38,248 nucleotides of DNA from Nocardiopsis prasina DSM 43845. Lineage in GTDB: Bacteria; Actinomycetota; Actinomycetes; Streptosporangiales; Streptosporangiaceae. Shown here one piece after another: positions 18,525-24,926 of this stretch (positions within the stretch are counted from its first letter, which is position 1; each line of letters starts with the position of its first letter). The DNA lies in contig NZ_ANAE01000209.1 of assembly GCF_000341265.1 (NCBI RefSeq), positions 1 to 38,248 of the forward strand, written 5' to 3'. Below the pieces are notes generated by a model. It saw only the letters and a program-made list of their open reading frames with translations. It made no database searches and had not been told where the DNA came from. Made by a program: the position numbers and the translations under genes.

Positions 18525-18907
18525 TCGCTGAATCGTCCCGTTAGCGTCCGGATCATTCGCAAAGGGGCGTGTCAGTGCACTGGTGTGTTCCACTCATTAG
18601 CCGATTCCACACCTGCGGTACCTGACCTGAACCGGCCACCAGTCGTCACGCGAAGTAGTCACGCGGGCACGACCCGACTGTGAAGCTGTTCGCATGCGAC
18701 ACTTCGCCCCCTGTTCCGGCCTGCTCGTGCTCGCCCTCCTGTCGACCCCCGGCCAGTTCACCGAACGCCTCGTCGCCTCTTCGCCGCCCCCGAACCCGCC
18801 GAGTGTCGCAGCGCCCCTCCAGTGTCCGGGCCGCCTCCGGGTGCCGCGCCCCCGCAGGCCTCCGTGCTGCGGATACCGGTGACCCCGCGGGGCCCAGAAA
18901 ACCGCTG

Positions 18908-18932
18908 ACCCCCGTCGCTGCGCGACGGGGGT
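18908..18932. terminator. Perfect 10-bp hairpin, possible terminator
   Basis: ACCCCCGTCG at 18908-18917 pairs with CGACGGGGGT at 18923-18932 around a 5-nt loop. It has no T tract. It lies about 380 bp downstream of the small membrane protein gene and could end that transcript, or be a second terminator for leftward transcription. Confidence 0.4.
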
Positions 18933-19121
18933 GCCAACTCGGGAATCTGCGGGAGAAACTCGGGGCTCAAGGACCGGATGGGCCCCGCCTGGATCGGGAC
19001 CCCACAGGGCACCCGAGCCACCAGGCGCCCCGCACGTCCCAACCTCCGCGTCGCGAGTAGCGCCTGGGAGGATGGGACTTCCCCGAGAATCGCAAGGACT
19101 CCCGTGGTTGGAGTACCCAAA

Positions 19122-19169
19122 GGGTTTCGGACCCCGATCCTGGAAAATTCCAGAACCATTTCCGAACCC
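19122..19169. repeat. Nested inverted repeat
   Basis: GGGTTTCGGA (19122-19131) pairs with TCCGAACCC (19161-19169), allowing one bulge. Enclosed between the arms is a perfect 14-bp palindrome, CTGGAAAATTCCAG (19140-19153). It lies beyond the terminator of the leftward operon and outside any gene. The structure is clear, but I do not know its role. Confidence 0.45.
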
Positions 19170-19221
19170 TGTGGAACCAAGATCACAGAACAACGAACTC
19201 GGACGCAATCCATTAAAAAAA

Positions 19222-19259
19222 GGGTCGTTTCCAGGGTTTCACCCCTCTGGAAACGACCC
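19222..19259 (-). terminator. Rho-independent terminator of the amyloid-motif operon
   Basis: GGGTCGTTTCCAG (19222-19234) and CTGGAAACGACCC (19247-19259) form a perfect 13-bp stem with a 12-nt loop. Read leftward, the stem is followed at once by seven T (A7 at 19215-19221 on the plus strand). This is a textbook intrinsic terminator for the minus-strand operon ending at 19312, and it is unusual in such GC-rich DNA. Confidence 0.92.
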
Positions 19260-19311
19260 GGCCCAGAAGCTCCGCAGGCCGTGGAAAGGTGGTTCTCCGC
19301 CCAGGTCCTCC

Positions 19312-19974
19312 TCACCCGTCGCCACCACGTGCGGCCGCGCTGTTGGCCCATGCGAACTCGAACAGTCCGAGGGCCGCGTCGTACAGCGTTCCCGAGGAGG
19401 TCAGATGGAGGCAGGGGGAGTGGCGGCCGTGTTCGTACCTGCTGTAGAAGGTGAGATAGGCGCCCGTGTCGGTGGCGATGATCCGGAAGGTGTTGGGCAG
19501 GTCGAACAGGCGCAGATCCAGAGCGGGGTTGCGGCGGCCGACTCGGTCCAGGTAGTCGATGTTGACTCTGACCTGCGCCCGTAACAGTTCCGGCCCGAAA
19601 CCAGGATCCGTGTGACCCAGGTCCGTCCCCCGGTTGGCCAGCCAGGAGCCCGAGGCCGAGTCCGAGTCCGGGTCGGGTAGCAGTACCTGGACGGGAGTGG
19701 GGGAGCCCGACCACAACGGGGCGAAGGTGTCCCTGGTGAACACGTTGCCCCGCCCCACCAGAACCTTCACCCACCGGGCCCGGGCCAGATCCCGCGCCAG
19801 GTCCGCCTCGGAGGACCCCTGCCGCCCGTACAGCCGTGTGATGCCGGTACCCGTGAGCCGGGAGAGCAGGCCCACGAGCCACCAGCGGGGTCTGCCGACG
19901 CGGAACCACCCCGCGACGAGGACGAGTGCGGTGGCCAGCAGTGAACTGAGCACTCCGAGCAGGAAGGCGGTCAT
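19312..19974 (-). CDS. Membrane-anchored protein with a PLD-like domain, third gene of the operon
   Basis: Protein of 220 residues. An N-terminal membrane anchor (about 4-24) is followed by a cytoplasmic alpha/beta domain. The pattern GITRLYGRQGSSEADLARDLARARWVKVLV, then VQVLLPDP and later LRLFDLPNTFRIIATDTGAYLTFY, resembles the phospholipase-D-like (HKD-less) modules found at the end of some actinobacterial regulators. I see no HKD catalytic motif, so a binding or sensing role is more likely than a lipase. ATG 19974 has AAGGGA six bases upstream and lies 48 bp after the nucleosidase gene, so it belongs to that operon. The fold assignment is an inference from the pattern; the real coding status is well supported. 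Confidence 0.8.
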   Translation of the reverse strand: MTAFLLGVLSSLLATALVLVAGWFRVGRPRWWLVGLLSRLTGTGITRLYGRQGSSEADLARDLARARWVKVLVGRGNVFTRDTFAPLWSGSPTPVQVLLPDPDSDSASGSWLANRGTDLGHTDPGFGPELLRAQVRVNIDYLDRVGRRNPALDLRLFDLPNTFRIIATDTGAYLTFYSRYEHGRHSPCLHLTSSGTLYDAALGLFEFAWANSAAARGGDG

Positions 19975-20022
19975 GGGGATCCCTTCGTCGCGGGGCGGAC
20001 CAGCGGGACGGAGCCGCGCGGT

Positions 20023-20952
20023 TCAGCACAGGTAGGGAAGGAGTTCCTTCACCACGTGGGCCGCGTTGTGTGCGGCCAGGTCATGGCCGTCGTCGTTCTT
20101 CTCCTGGTCGGCGTTGTCGGAGATGCCCCGTACCACCACCCAGTCGGGGTTGGGCTCCTCACCCACGGAGTTCTCCTGCCAGTACTGGCTGAGCCCGCCG
20201 GACTCCATGTCCACCGCCAGGACCTTGTCGTTGTAGCCCTCCAGGAAGCGGTGGACGTCGCTGTCACCATCGGCGATGACCGCCTCACCTGAGCCGATGA
20301 GCCCCGGGTGTACCTCGAAGGTCCGTTTGCGGTGACCGTCCACCTGACCGCGGATCATCGCCGGTTCGCCCCGGTCGGTGAAGTAGACGTTCACCGCGTG
20401 CACGATCCGGGCGGGGGCCTGCCGTTCCTCGCCCCTCCTCTGGGCGTCGCCTTCGCCCCTGATCTTGCGTGAGTCGTAGTAGACGATCCGGGTGGAGACG
20501 ATGACGTTGCCGATGCGCGCGTACTCGGGATGCAGCCCACCCCCGATGCCGACGAGGATCCACAGGCGAGGGGAGAAGTGGCGTCGCAGGTGGTCCAGAG
20601 CGGACATCACGGATCGCTGACCGGGGCTGTGGGTCTGCGTCGCGACCACGGAGACGGTACCGGCGTCGGTGGTGACCTTTCCCGTGGAGAAGAACAGCCC
20701 GTCGATCTTCTCCCTGCTCCTCAGTCCGAGCTGCTCGGTGACCGCCCGCATCTCCTTGGACAGAAAGGTGACCACCCCGACGTCCCAGCTCTGTGGTTTC
20801 TCCTCCACGGGCCGGGTGTCCACAGCAGAGAGGGGAGAAGACGGCGACACCCCGTGGTTGTTGACCTGTGTTCCGCTACCGAGGTTGTTGTTGCTGATGT
20901 CGTTGGTGCCGCCGAGATTGACGATGCCGCTGTTGTTCGGGAGGTTGTTCAC
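20023..20952 (-). CDS. Nucleoside phosphorylase/nucleosidase-fold effector with N-terminal amyloid-like motif
   Basis: Protein of 309 residues with two parts. Residues 8-34 form an Asn/Gly-rich motif (SGIVNLGGTN...TQVNNHG) nearly identical to the C-terminal motif of the membrane protein encoded just upstream. After a Ser/Pro linker, residues 55-309 are a PNP_UDP_1 / MTA-SAH nucleosidase fold: DVGVVTFLSKEM at its start, VGIGGGL for phosphate or ribose, DMESGG with the ribose-binding Glu250, and VVRGISDNAD with the catalytic-type Asp279. The active site looks intact. Related domains are effectors in NLR and phage-defence proteins, where they break N-glycosidic bonds of purine nucleosides or nucleotides. 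GTG 20952 overlaps the upstream stop. Amyloid-triggered activation is inferred. Confidence 0.9.
   Translation of the reverse strand: MNNLPNNSGIVNLGGTNDISNNNLGSGTQVNNHGVSPSSPLSAVDTRPVEEKPQSWDVGVVTFLSKEMRAVTEQLGLRSREKIDGLFFSTGKVTTDAGTVSVVATQTHSPGQRSVMSALDHLRRHFSPRLWILVGIGGGLHPEYARIGNVIVSTRIVYYDSRKIRGEGDAQRRGEERQAPARIVHAVNVYFTDRGEPAMIRGQVDGHRKRTFEVHPGLIGSGEAVIADGDSDVHRFLEGYNDKVLAVDMESGGLSQYWQENSVGEEPNPDWVVVRGISDNADQEKNDDGHDLAAHNAAHVVKELLPYLC
20852..20935. repeat. 84-bp direct repeat, copy in the nucleosidase gene
   Basis: This copy encodes the N-terminal amyloid-like motif of the nucleosidase. It matches 20995-21078 at 81 of 84 bases. One of the three differences is responsible for the only residue change in the shared 27-residue motif (Ser versus Asp) together with a neighbouring base; the identity includes codon choice, so it is more than protein-level conservation. 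Confidence 0.95.
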
Positions 20953-22691
20953 GTCTGGTCTCCGTTCTGCGAAGTTCCCGGCCCCTGCTGGGGGCCGTGG
21001 TTGTTGACCTGGGTTCCGTCACCGAGGTTGTTGTTGCTGATGTCGTTGGTGCCGCCGAGATTGACGATGCCGCTGTTGATGATCTGCATCGCGCGATCGT
21101 CGAACTCGGAGATGTCGACCCCCCGAGAGTGGAGGAAGTCGCTGGTGGCCTTGAGCAGTCGCAGCTCGACGTTCTTGATGTGGCTGAGGACCTGGGTCTT
21201 GTCCAGCTGGACCTTGCTCCATTCCTGAGCGCGCTCCTGGCGGATGCTGAGACGGCTGCCGATGCAGACGTTGCGGATGGGGGAGAGGGTGAGCTCTCGC
21301 CGGTACATGAAGAGGGCCTTGGCCAGGAGGGCGGGGTAGCGCACCACGCGCCAGAGGTCGGTGGTCTCACGCGGGAGCCCGCGCAGGGCCCTGAACGCGG
21401 CCCATGCCACGGCCCGCTTGCCGTGCTGGCCGAACTCCTCGGCCTTCCGGAAACTGTCCGGGGTCCGGGTCAGGGCGCAGGCGGCGAAGAAGAGGTTGAG
21501 GGTGCGCCCCCGCAGGGTGGCATGCAGGAGGACCGTGGCCACCAGCTCGGAACCCGCGTCCGGGACGCTCACTTCGAGGAAGTGTTGGTGGGTGGGGCTC
21601 TGCGCGTTGATGAGGCGTCGCATCTTCAGCGGGTCGACCCTGCCGATCAGGGAGCGGTCGGTGGAAACGTCCGTGGACGCGACGAAGACCCGGTCCCGCA
21701 CGTCCACTGGGAGTCGGACGTCCTCCTCGTCGTCGCGGAGCTGGAGGACTGCCTCGCGCAGGTGATCGATGAGTTCGTCGGTCCGGAAGGGAGGGTGGCG
21801 GTGTTCCCGCTCATGGAGGGGCTGGGTGTCCCCTCCCGGGCGCAGGAGCTGGATGCCCATCGGTGGGTTCCACTGGTGTATGAGCTCGCCCGCGCCGACG
21901 AAGGGTGACTCGTCACCGAAGAGCGTGAAGAGGGGGCTGTCCTCCTTCTCCTCCTTCCCCTGGTGCGCCGGACGGCGGTAGACGACGCAGGGATGCTTCT
22001 GCTGCTCGGCGACGACCGTCTCCCGCTTCGTGAGACGCCTCGGTCGTAGTCCGACTCCGGGCCTGTGGACGCGGTTGACGCGTAGCTGACTGACGACGCC
22101 CACGAACACCGCGACACCCAGGACGGCGGCTCCCGCGTACCCCGCGATCATGGCCTGCGTGTGAAAGGAGAACACCAGGACGATCATGGTGCCCCCGACG
22201 GCCAGGCCCGCGAGCCCGACCCTCTTGAGGGTGCGGACCTCGCCCATGATTCGCAGGTCACGCGCGGTGGGGATCCTCAGAGTGGGTTTCCGCTTCCTGT
22301 TCCTGCGCCGGGGGGCCAGCGGATCCTCGGTGCGGGCGATCACGGTGGACAGGGCGATCGCGTGGTGCAGGAGCAACAGGAGCGTGAGCCCGCTCGCCGT
22401 CAGCACAGCCGCCACCGTGTGGCCCAGGAGGAAGGGGGCGACGACCGCTGCCAGCATGGTGAGCCGGAGGAGCGCGTGCAGGTGGGTGGCCCACCAGGCG
22501 TGGCGCATGACGGGGACGTGGTCGAAGCCGTAGGAAGGGGCCACACGGCGGTAGGGGGTCGTGCAGATCTCGTTGATGACAAGATCACGGAACTTCTCGT
22601 CAACGTAGACGCCGGTGCACAGATGACGGGTGGCTCCGGTGGGTTTCTCTGTGGGGACGTCCCTGTCGGGTTCCGTGTGGACGGCGGTCAT
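20949..22691 (-). CDS. Four-helix membrane protein with C-terminal amyloid-like motif (putative receptor)
   Basis: Protein of 580 residues, first gene of the operon. Two hydrophobic hairpins are visible at about residues 72-120 and 158-200, followed by a soluble, presumably cytoplasmic domain of about 340 residues with no motif I recognise. The end (about 540-566) carries SGIVNLGGTN...TQVNNHG, the same motif that opens the next protein, then a Gln/Gly tail. No nucleotide-binding P-loop or NLR repeat is visible, so it is not a classical NLR. ATG 22691 has CAGGGA upstream. Its stop overlaps the effector's GTG (GTGA). I infer a membrane sensor that recruits the nucleosidase through motif-motif stacking. 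Confidence 0.88.
   Translation of the reverse strand: MTAVHTEPDRDVPTEKPTGATRHLCTGVYVDEKFRDLVINEICTTPYRRVAPSYGFDHVPVMRHAWWATHLHALLRLTMLAAVVAPFLLGHTVAAVLTASGLTLLLLLHHAIALSTVIARTEDPLAPRRRNRKRKPTLRIPTARDLRIMGEVRTLKRVGLAGLAVGGTMIVLVFSFHTQAMIAGYAGAAVLGVAVFVGVVSQLRVNRVHRPGVGLRPRRLTKRETVVAEQQKHPCVVYRRPAHQGKEEKEDSPLFTLFGDESPFVGAGELIHQWNPPMGIQLLRPGGDTQPLHEREHRHPPFRTDELIDHLREAVLQLRDDEEDVRLPVDVRDRVFVASTDVSTDRSLIGRVDPLKMRRLINAQSPTHQHFLEVSVPDAGSELVATVLLHATLRGRTLNLFFAACALTRTPDSFRKAEEFGQHGKRAVAWAAFRALRGLPRETTDLWRVVRYPALLAKALFMYRRELTLSPIRNVCIGSRLSIRQERAQEWSKVQLDKTQVLSHIKNVELRLLKATSDFLHSRGVDISEFDDRAMQIINSGIVNLGGTNDISNNNLGDGTQVNNHGPQQGPGTSQNGDQT
20995..21078. repeat. 84-bp direct repeat, copy in the membrane-protein gene
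   Basis: Second copy of the motif-coding repeat, 143 bp from the first, encoding the C-terminal motif of the four-helix membrane protein. Same reading frame use and same orientation as the copy at 20852-20935. Confidence 0.95.
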
Positions 22692-22717
22692 GCGGATCCC
22701 TGCCTCTGGGGGATAAT

Positions 22718-22767
22718 GGTCACAGTGACCTTAATCAGGAAGGCGGGTTGAAGTCAAGATGACCTTT
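22718..22767 (-). promoter_or_regulatory. Operon promoter overlaid by two palindromic operator candidates
   Basis: For leftward transcription I see -35 TTGACT (22752-22757) and -10 TAAGGT (22728-22733) with an 18-bp spacer. A perfect palindrome, GGTCAC-A-GTGACC (22718-22730), overlaps the -10. A second, imperfect one, AAGTCA-AGA-TGACCTT (22751-22767), overlaps the -35 and also lies just before the ribosome site of the divergent NUDIX gene. Both share an AAGGTCA half-site. A repressor bound here would block the operon and its own gene. The NrtR-like product of the adjacent gene is the obvious candidate. Confidence 0.65.
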
Positions 22768-22779
22768 AAGGAGAATGCG

Positions 22780-23493
22780 GTGGATGACCGGCTGAAGGGG
22801 TCCACGGGGGTCGCGTTGTCGCTGGTGACCGTGGATCTGACCATCTTCACCATCAGGGAGGGCAGGCTGATGGTGCTTCTCGTGGAAAGGGGGACCGAGC
22901 CCTACCAGGGGCGCGCGGCCCTGCCCGGAGGGCGGGTGCGCGCGGACGAGACCCTGGACGAGGGCGCCCACCGGGAACTCCTGGAGGAGACCGCGATCGA
23001 CGGCGCCCTGTTGCACCTGGAACAGCTCGGTGCCTACGGGGACCCTGGCAGGGACCCTCGGGGCAGGGTCGTCACGGTCGCCTACCTCGCTCTTGGACCG
23101 AACCTGCCCACCCCCGAGGGCGGTACGGACGCCGCTCACGCCTACTGGGCGGCCGTACCCGACCTCCTCGACCAAGGCGACGCGCTGGCCTTCGACCACG
23201 CAGGCATCGTCGCGGACGCGCTGGAGCGCACGAGACGGACTCTGGAGTACACCACCGTGGCCACGACCTTCTGTCGCGAACCCTTCACCCTGCCCGAACT
23301 GCGCAACGTCTACGAGGTCGTGTGGGGTCGTGCGCTGGACCCCAGCAACTTCCGGCGAAGAGCCACCAGAGCCGAGGGGTTCCTGGAAGCCACCGGTGAC
23401 CAGCGCCCCCAGGCCACCGGCCGACCGGCAGCCCTCTACCGCAAGGGGGAGGCGACCCTGCTCAGTCCGCCGTTCCTTCGCTCGGCCAGCTGA
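22780..23493 (+). CDS. NrtR-type NUDIX-domain transcriptional regulator
   Basis: Protein of 237 residues. An N-terminal NUDIX domain (box at about residues 50-72, GGRVRADETL...RELLEETAI) is followed by a C-terminal winged helix (TFCREPFTLPELRNVYEVVWG, then SNFRRRATRA), the architecture of NrtR regulators of NAD metabolism. The usual Gly near the end of the NUDIX box is Ala here, and regulators of this family often have lost hydrolase activity. GTG 22780 is chosen because AAGGAG lies six bases before it; an upstream in-frame ATG at 22759 lies inside an operator-like palindrome. It is divergent from the amyloid-motif operon. NrtR proteins respond to ADP-ribose or NAD-type ligands, so control of a nucleosidase operon would be coherent. 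Confidence 0.88.
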   Translation: MDDRLKGSTGVALSLVTVDLTIFTIREGRLMVLLVERGTEPYQGRAALPGGRVRADETLDEGAHRELLEETAIDGALLHLEQLGAYGDPGRDPRGRVVTVAYLALGPNLPTPEGGTDAAHAYWAAVPDLLDQGDALAFDHAGIVADALERTRRTLEYTTVATTFCREPFTLPELRNVYEVVWGRALDPSNFRRRATRAEGFLEATGDQRPQATGRPAALYRKGEATLLSPPFLRSAS

Positions 23494-23508
23494 ACCACCG
23501 GGACGACG

Positions 23509-23539
23509 ACGTGTCCCCCGGCGGCGCCGGAGGACACGT
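23509..23539 (+). terminator. Hairpin between convergent genes
   Basis: ACGTGTCC (23509-23516) pairs with GGACACGT (23532-23539), and the GC-rich interior can extend the stem. It lies 16 bp after the NUDIX regulator stop and before the end of the convergent vLRR gene. It has no T tract. Confidence 0.65.
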
Positions 23540-23587
23540 TGGTCCGCTCGTCCTCAACCGTGCTGGGGCGAGGGGCTCTGGTGCCTC

Positions 23588-24466
23588 TCAGAACTGTGGG
23601 GGAGTGGGCTGCTGCTTCTGGGGCAGGAGCGTGACGATCGCGGAGGCGACCAGTGCCAGGCTTGAGAGCCCCAGGAAGATCGCCCCGGCGCCGACGGAGC
23701 CGATGCCCTGGTTGTTGACGGAGGAAGCGGTGCCGAGGCCGTTGATCGTGCCGAAGAGCCCGGCGATGATGGCGATGACCGCCGCGGTGATGAGGGCCCA
23801 CTTCTTCCCCGTCACCAGTGACACGACGCCGAAGACGATGACCACCACGAAGAAGGTGAGCATGATCGCCCCCTCGCCGTCGGGGGCGTCCGGGGAGAAG
23901 TAGTTGATGCTCTCGGAGTACCCCATGTAGGACACCGACGCGAGCGGCAGGAACAGCGAGATGATGGCGACGAGGGCGAGCGCGGGAATCGCGAACCGGA
24001 ACCAGATGGACCAGTGCACGGCCCCGGGTGCCTGGCCGGACCGCTGACTGACGGTCTGAGCCGCGCCCACGGCCGCGGGGGCGACGGTGGTGGTGAAGTA
24101 GGTCCTAGCGCCCTTGGCCAGTTCCTTGGCACCCGAGGCGATCTGCTGCGCACCCTGTGAGGCCTGGCCCGGCTGGCCTCCGTGCGGCGGCGGGTCCTGC
24201 GGGTGCGCGCCAGGTGGCTGGAAACCGTGCGGAGGCTGCTGCTGGCTGCCCGTGGGCTGCTGAGGCCCCTGCGGCTGGGCTGCGGGAGGGGTGTTCCGCC
24301 GAATGTATTCGGCGAGTTCCCTGTCGCAATTCGGGTGGTCGTGGATCAGCCGCCACAGATCCGGGCGCACGGCGCCGATCTGCCTCAGGGTCATCGAGTC
24401 GATGCGGGGGTCGGCCAGTTCCTGAGCGGAATAGCTGGCGGGATCGCGCGGCCCAGGCGGGTTCAC
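23588..24466 (-). CDS. Variant leucine-rich-repeat (vLRR) domain protein with four membrane helices
   Basis: Protein of 292 residues. Residues about 10-58 (ELADPRIDSMTLRQIGAVRP, then DLWRLIHDHPNCDRELAEYI) form the variant leucine-rich repeat found at the N-terminus of many actinobacterial proteins. A Pro/Gln/Gly-rich linker to about residue 110 follows, then a helical segment and four transmembrane helices in the C-terminal half (for example FAIPALALVAIISLFLPLA and IMLTFFVVVIVFGVVSL). GTG 24466 is the start, with AAGGAG seven bases before it; the open frame continues upstream but has no better start. The vLRR and linker should be cytoplasmic. Function is unknown. Confidence 0.82.
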   Translation of the reverse strand: MNPPGPRDPASYSAQELADPRIDSMTLRQIGAVRPDLWRLIHDHPNCDRELAEYIRRNTPPAAQPQGPQQPTGSQQQPPHGFQPPGAHPQDPPPHGGQPGQASQGAQQIASGAKELAKGARTYFTTTVAPAAVGAAQTVSQRSGQAPGAVHWSIWFRFAIPALALVAIISLFLPLASVSYMGYSESINYFSPDAPDGEGAIMLTFFVVVIVFGVVSLVTGKKWALITAAVIAIIAGLFGTINGLGTASSVNNQGIGSVGAGAIFLGLSSLALVASAIVTLLPQKQQPTPPQF

Positions 24467-24702
24467 TCGTGCTCCTTGGGGGTGTGTCAGGTGATACCCA
24501 GTGTGTCGATTCGCCAAGGTATCACCGCGCTGTAAGTCGATTTCACCGAGAGCCTTAAGTACCTGCGACACGCGGCCTTTGCGCAGGGCTTCCAACACCA
24601 GGAAGAACTGTGTGCTCGATGTTCCCACTTGCGCGGAAGTCCCGGCCACGCAGCAGGTCGATCGTGTGCCATTCGGGTGCGGGGTGATATCTCCGCTGGT
24701 CA
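24467..24702. other. Lower-GC intergenic stretch, no supported gene
   Basis: About 236 bp between the small coupled gene and the vLRR gene. Minus-strand frames run through it, one of them continuous with the vLRR frame, but no frame has a start with a ribosome site. Base composition is visibly less GC-rich than in the neighbours. It may be a leader or a decayed gene. Confidence 0.4.
24490..24526. promoter_or_regulatory. Long inverted repeat upstream of the vLRR gene
   Basis: GGTGATACC (24490-24498) and GGTATCACC (24518-24526) are perfect 9-bp inverted arms 19 bp apart, ending 24 bp upstream of the vLRR gene start. This could be a two-site operator or an RNA stem in the leader. There is no T tract after it in either direction. 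Confidence 0.5.
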
Positions 24703-24921
24703 TCATATGTACTTGAGGAACTGGGTTCCCATGCTCGACTTCTGTTTGTCAGTGGTCGCTTCGACGGCCCGCGCGGGGAGTTCTCCTGGGAGGAGGTCTG
24801 GGACCGTGAGGTAATGAAGTCGTCGGGTACGAATGGTTGGATCGGCCTTGTGTGCGTGCTCGCTCGAAGAAGGGAGAACCGAGATCGAGGGCTGCCAGTC
24901 TTTCGTCCGGCGTTCACTCAT
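24703..24921 (-). CDS. Small protein (72 aa) coupled to the QueC-like gene, unknown
   Basis: ATG 24921 lies five bases after the stop of the QueC-like gene, and GAGGAG, which is the end of that gene, serves as its ribosome site, so translation is probably coupled. The product is charged and hydrophilic (SERRTKDWQPSISVLPSSSE at its start, then LHYLTVPDLLPGELPAR), without membrane helices, cysteines or a motif I know. Its codons are less GC-rich than those of the neighbours, which suggests acquired DNA or a decaying gene. It might be the start of a longer protein broken by frameshift, since the next 200 bp keep long frames. Confidence 0.5.
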   Translation of the reverse strand: MSERRTKDWQPSISVLPSSSEHAHKADPTIRTRRLHYLTVPDLLPGELPARAVEATTDKQKSSMGTQFLKYI

Positions 24922-24926
24922 GGCGG

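Larger units (their letters stand above)
18525..19311. other. Non-coding stretch with hairpins, no supported gene
   Basis: About 790 bp without a credible gene. The longer open frames on both strands lack ribosome sites and are Pro/Arg/Ser-rich, as expected of non-coding GC-rich DNA. It contains a perfect hairpin at 18908-18932, a nested inverted repeat at 19122-19169 and the terminator at 19222-19259, listed separately. It marks the left edge of the accessory region that starts with the minus-strand amyloid-motif operon. Confidence 0.5.

Noticed and set aside
18694..18882. Possible 62-aa secreted peptide
   Set aside because: The start has a short hydrophobic stretch but no ribosome site, and the rest is Pro/Arg-rich like non-coding frames nearby.
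19104..19170. tRNA-like segment on the minus strand
   Set aside because: A GGTCCGAAACCC-like arm and a hairpin suggested a tRNA, but there is no 7-bp acceptor stem, no D-arm and no 7-nt anticodon loop.
24555..24917. 120-codon minus-strand frame across the small gene and gap
   Set aside because: It is in a different phase from the coupled 72-aa gene, has no ribosome site and reads as Arg/Pro/Ser-rich filler; retained only as a hint of possible frame decay.
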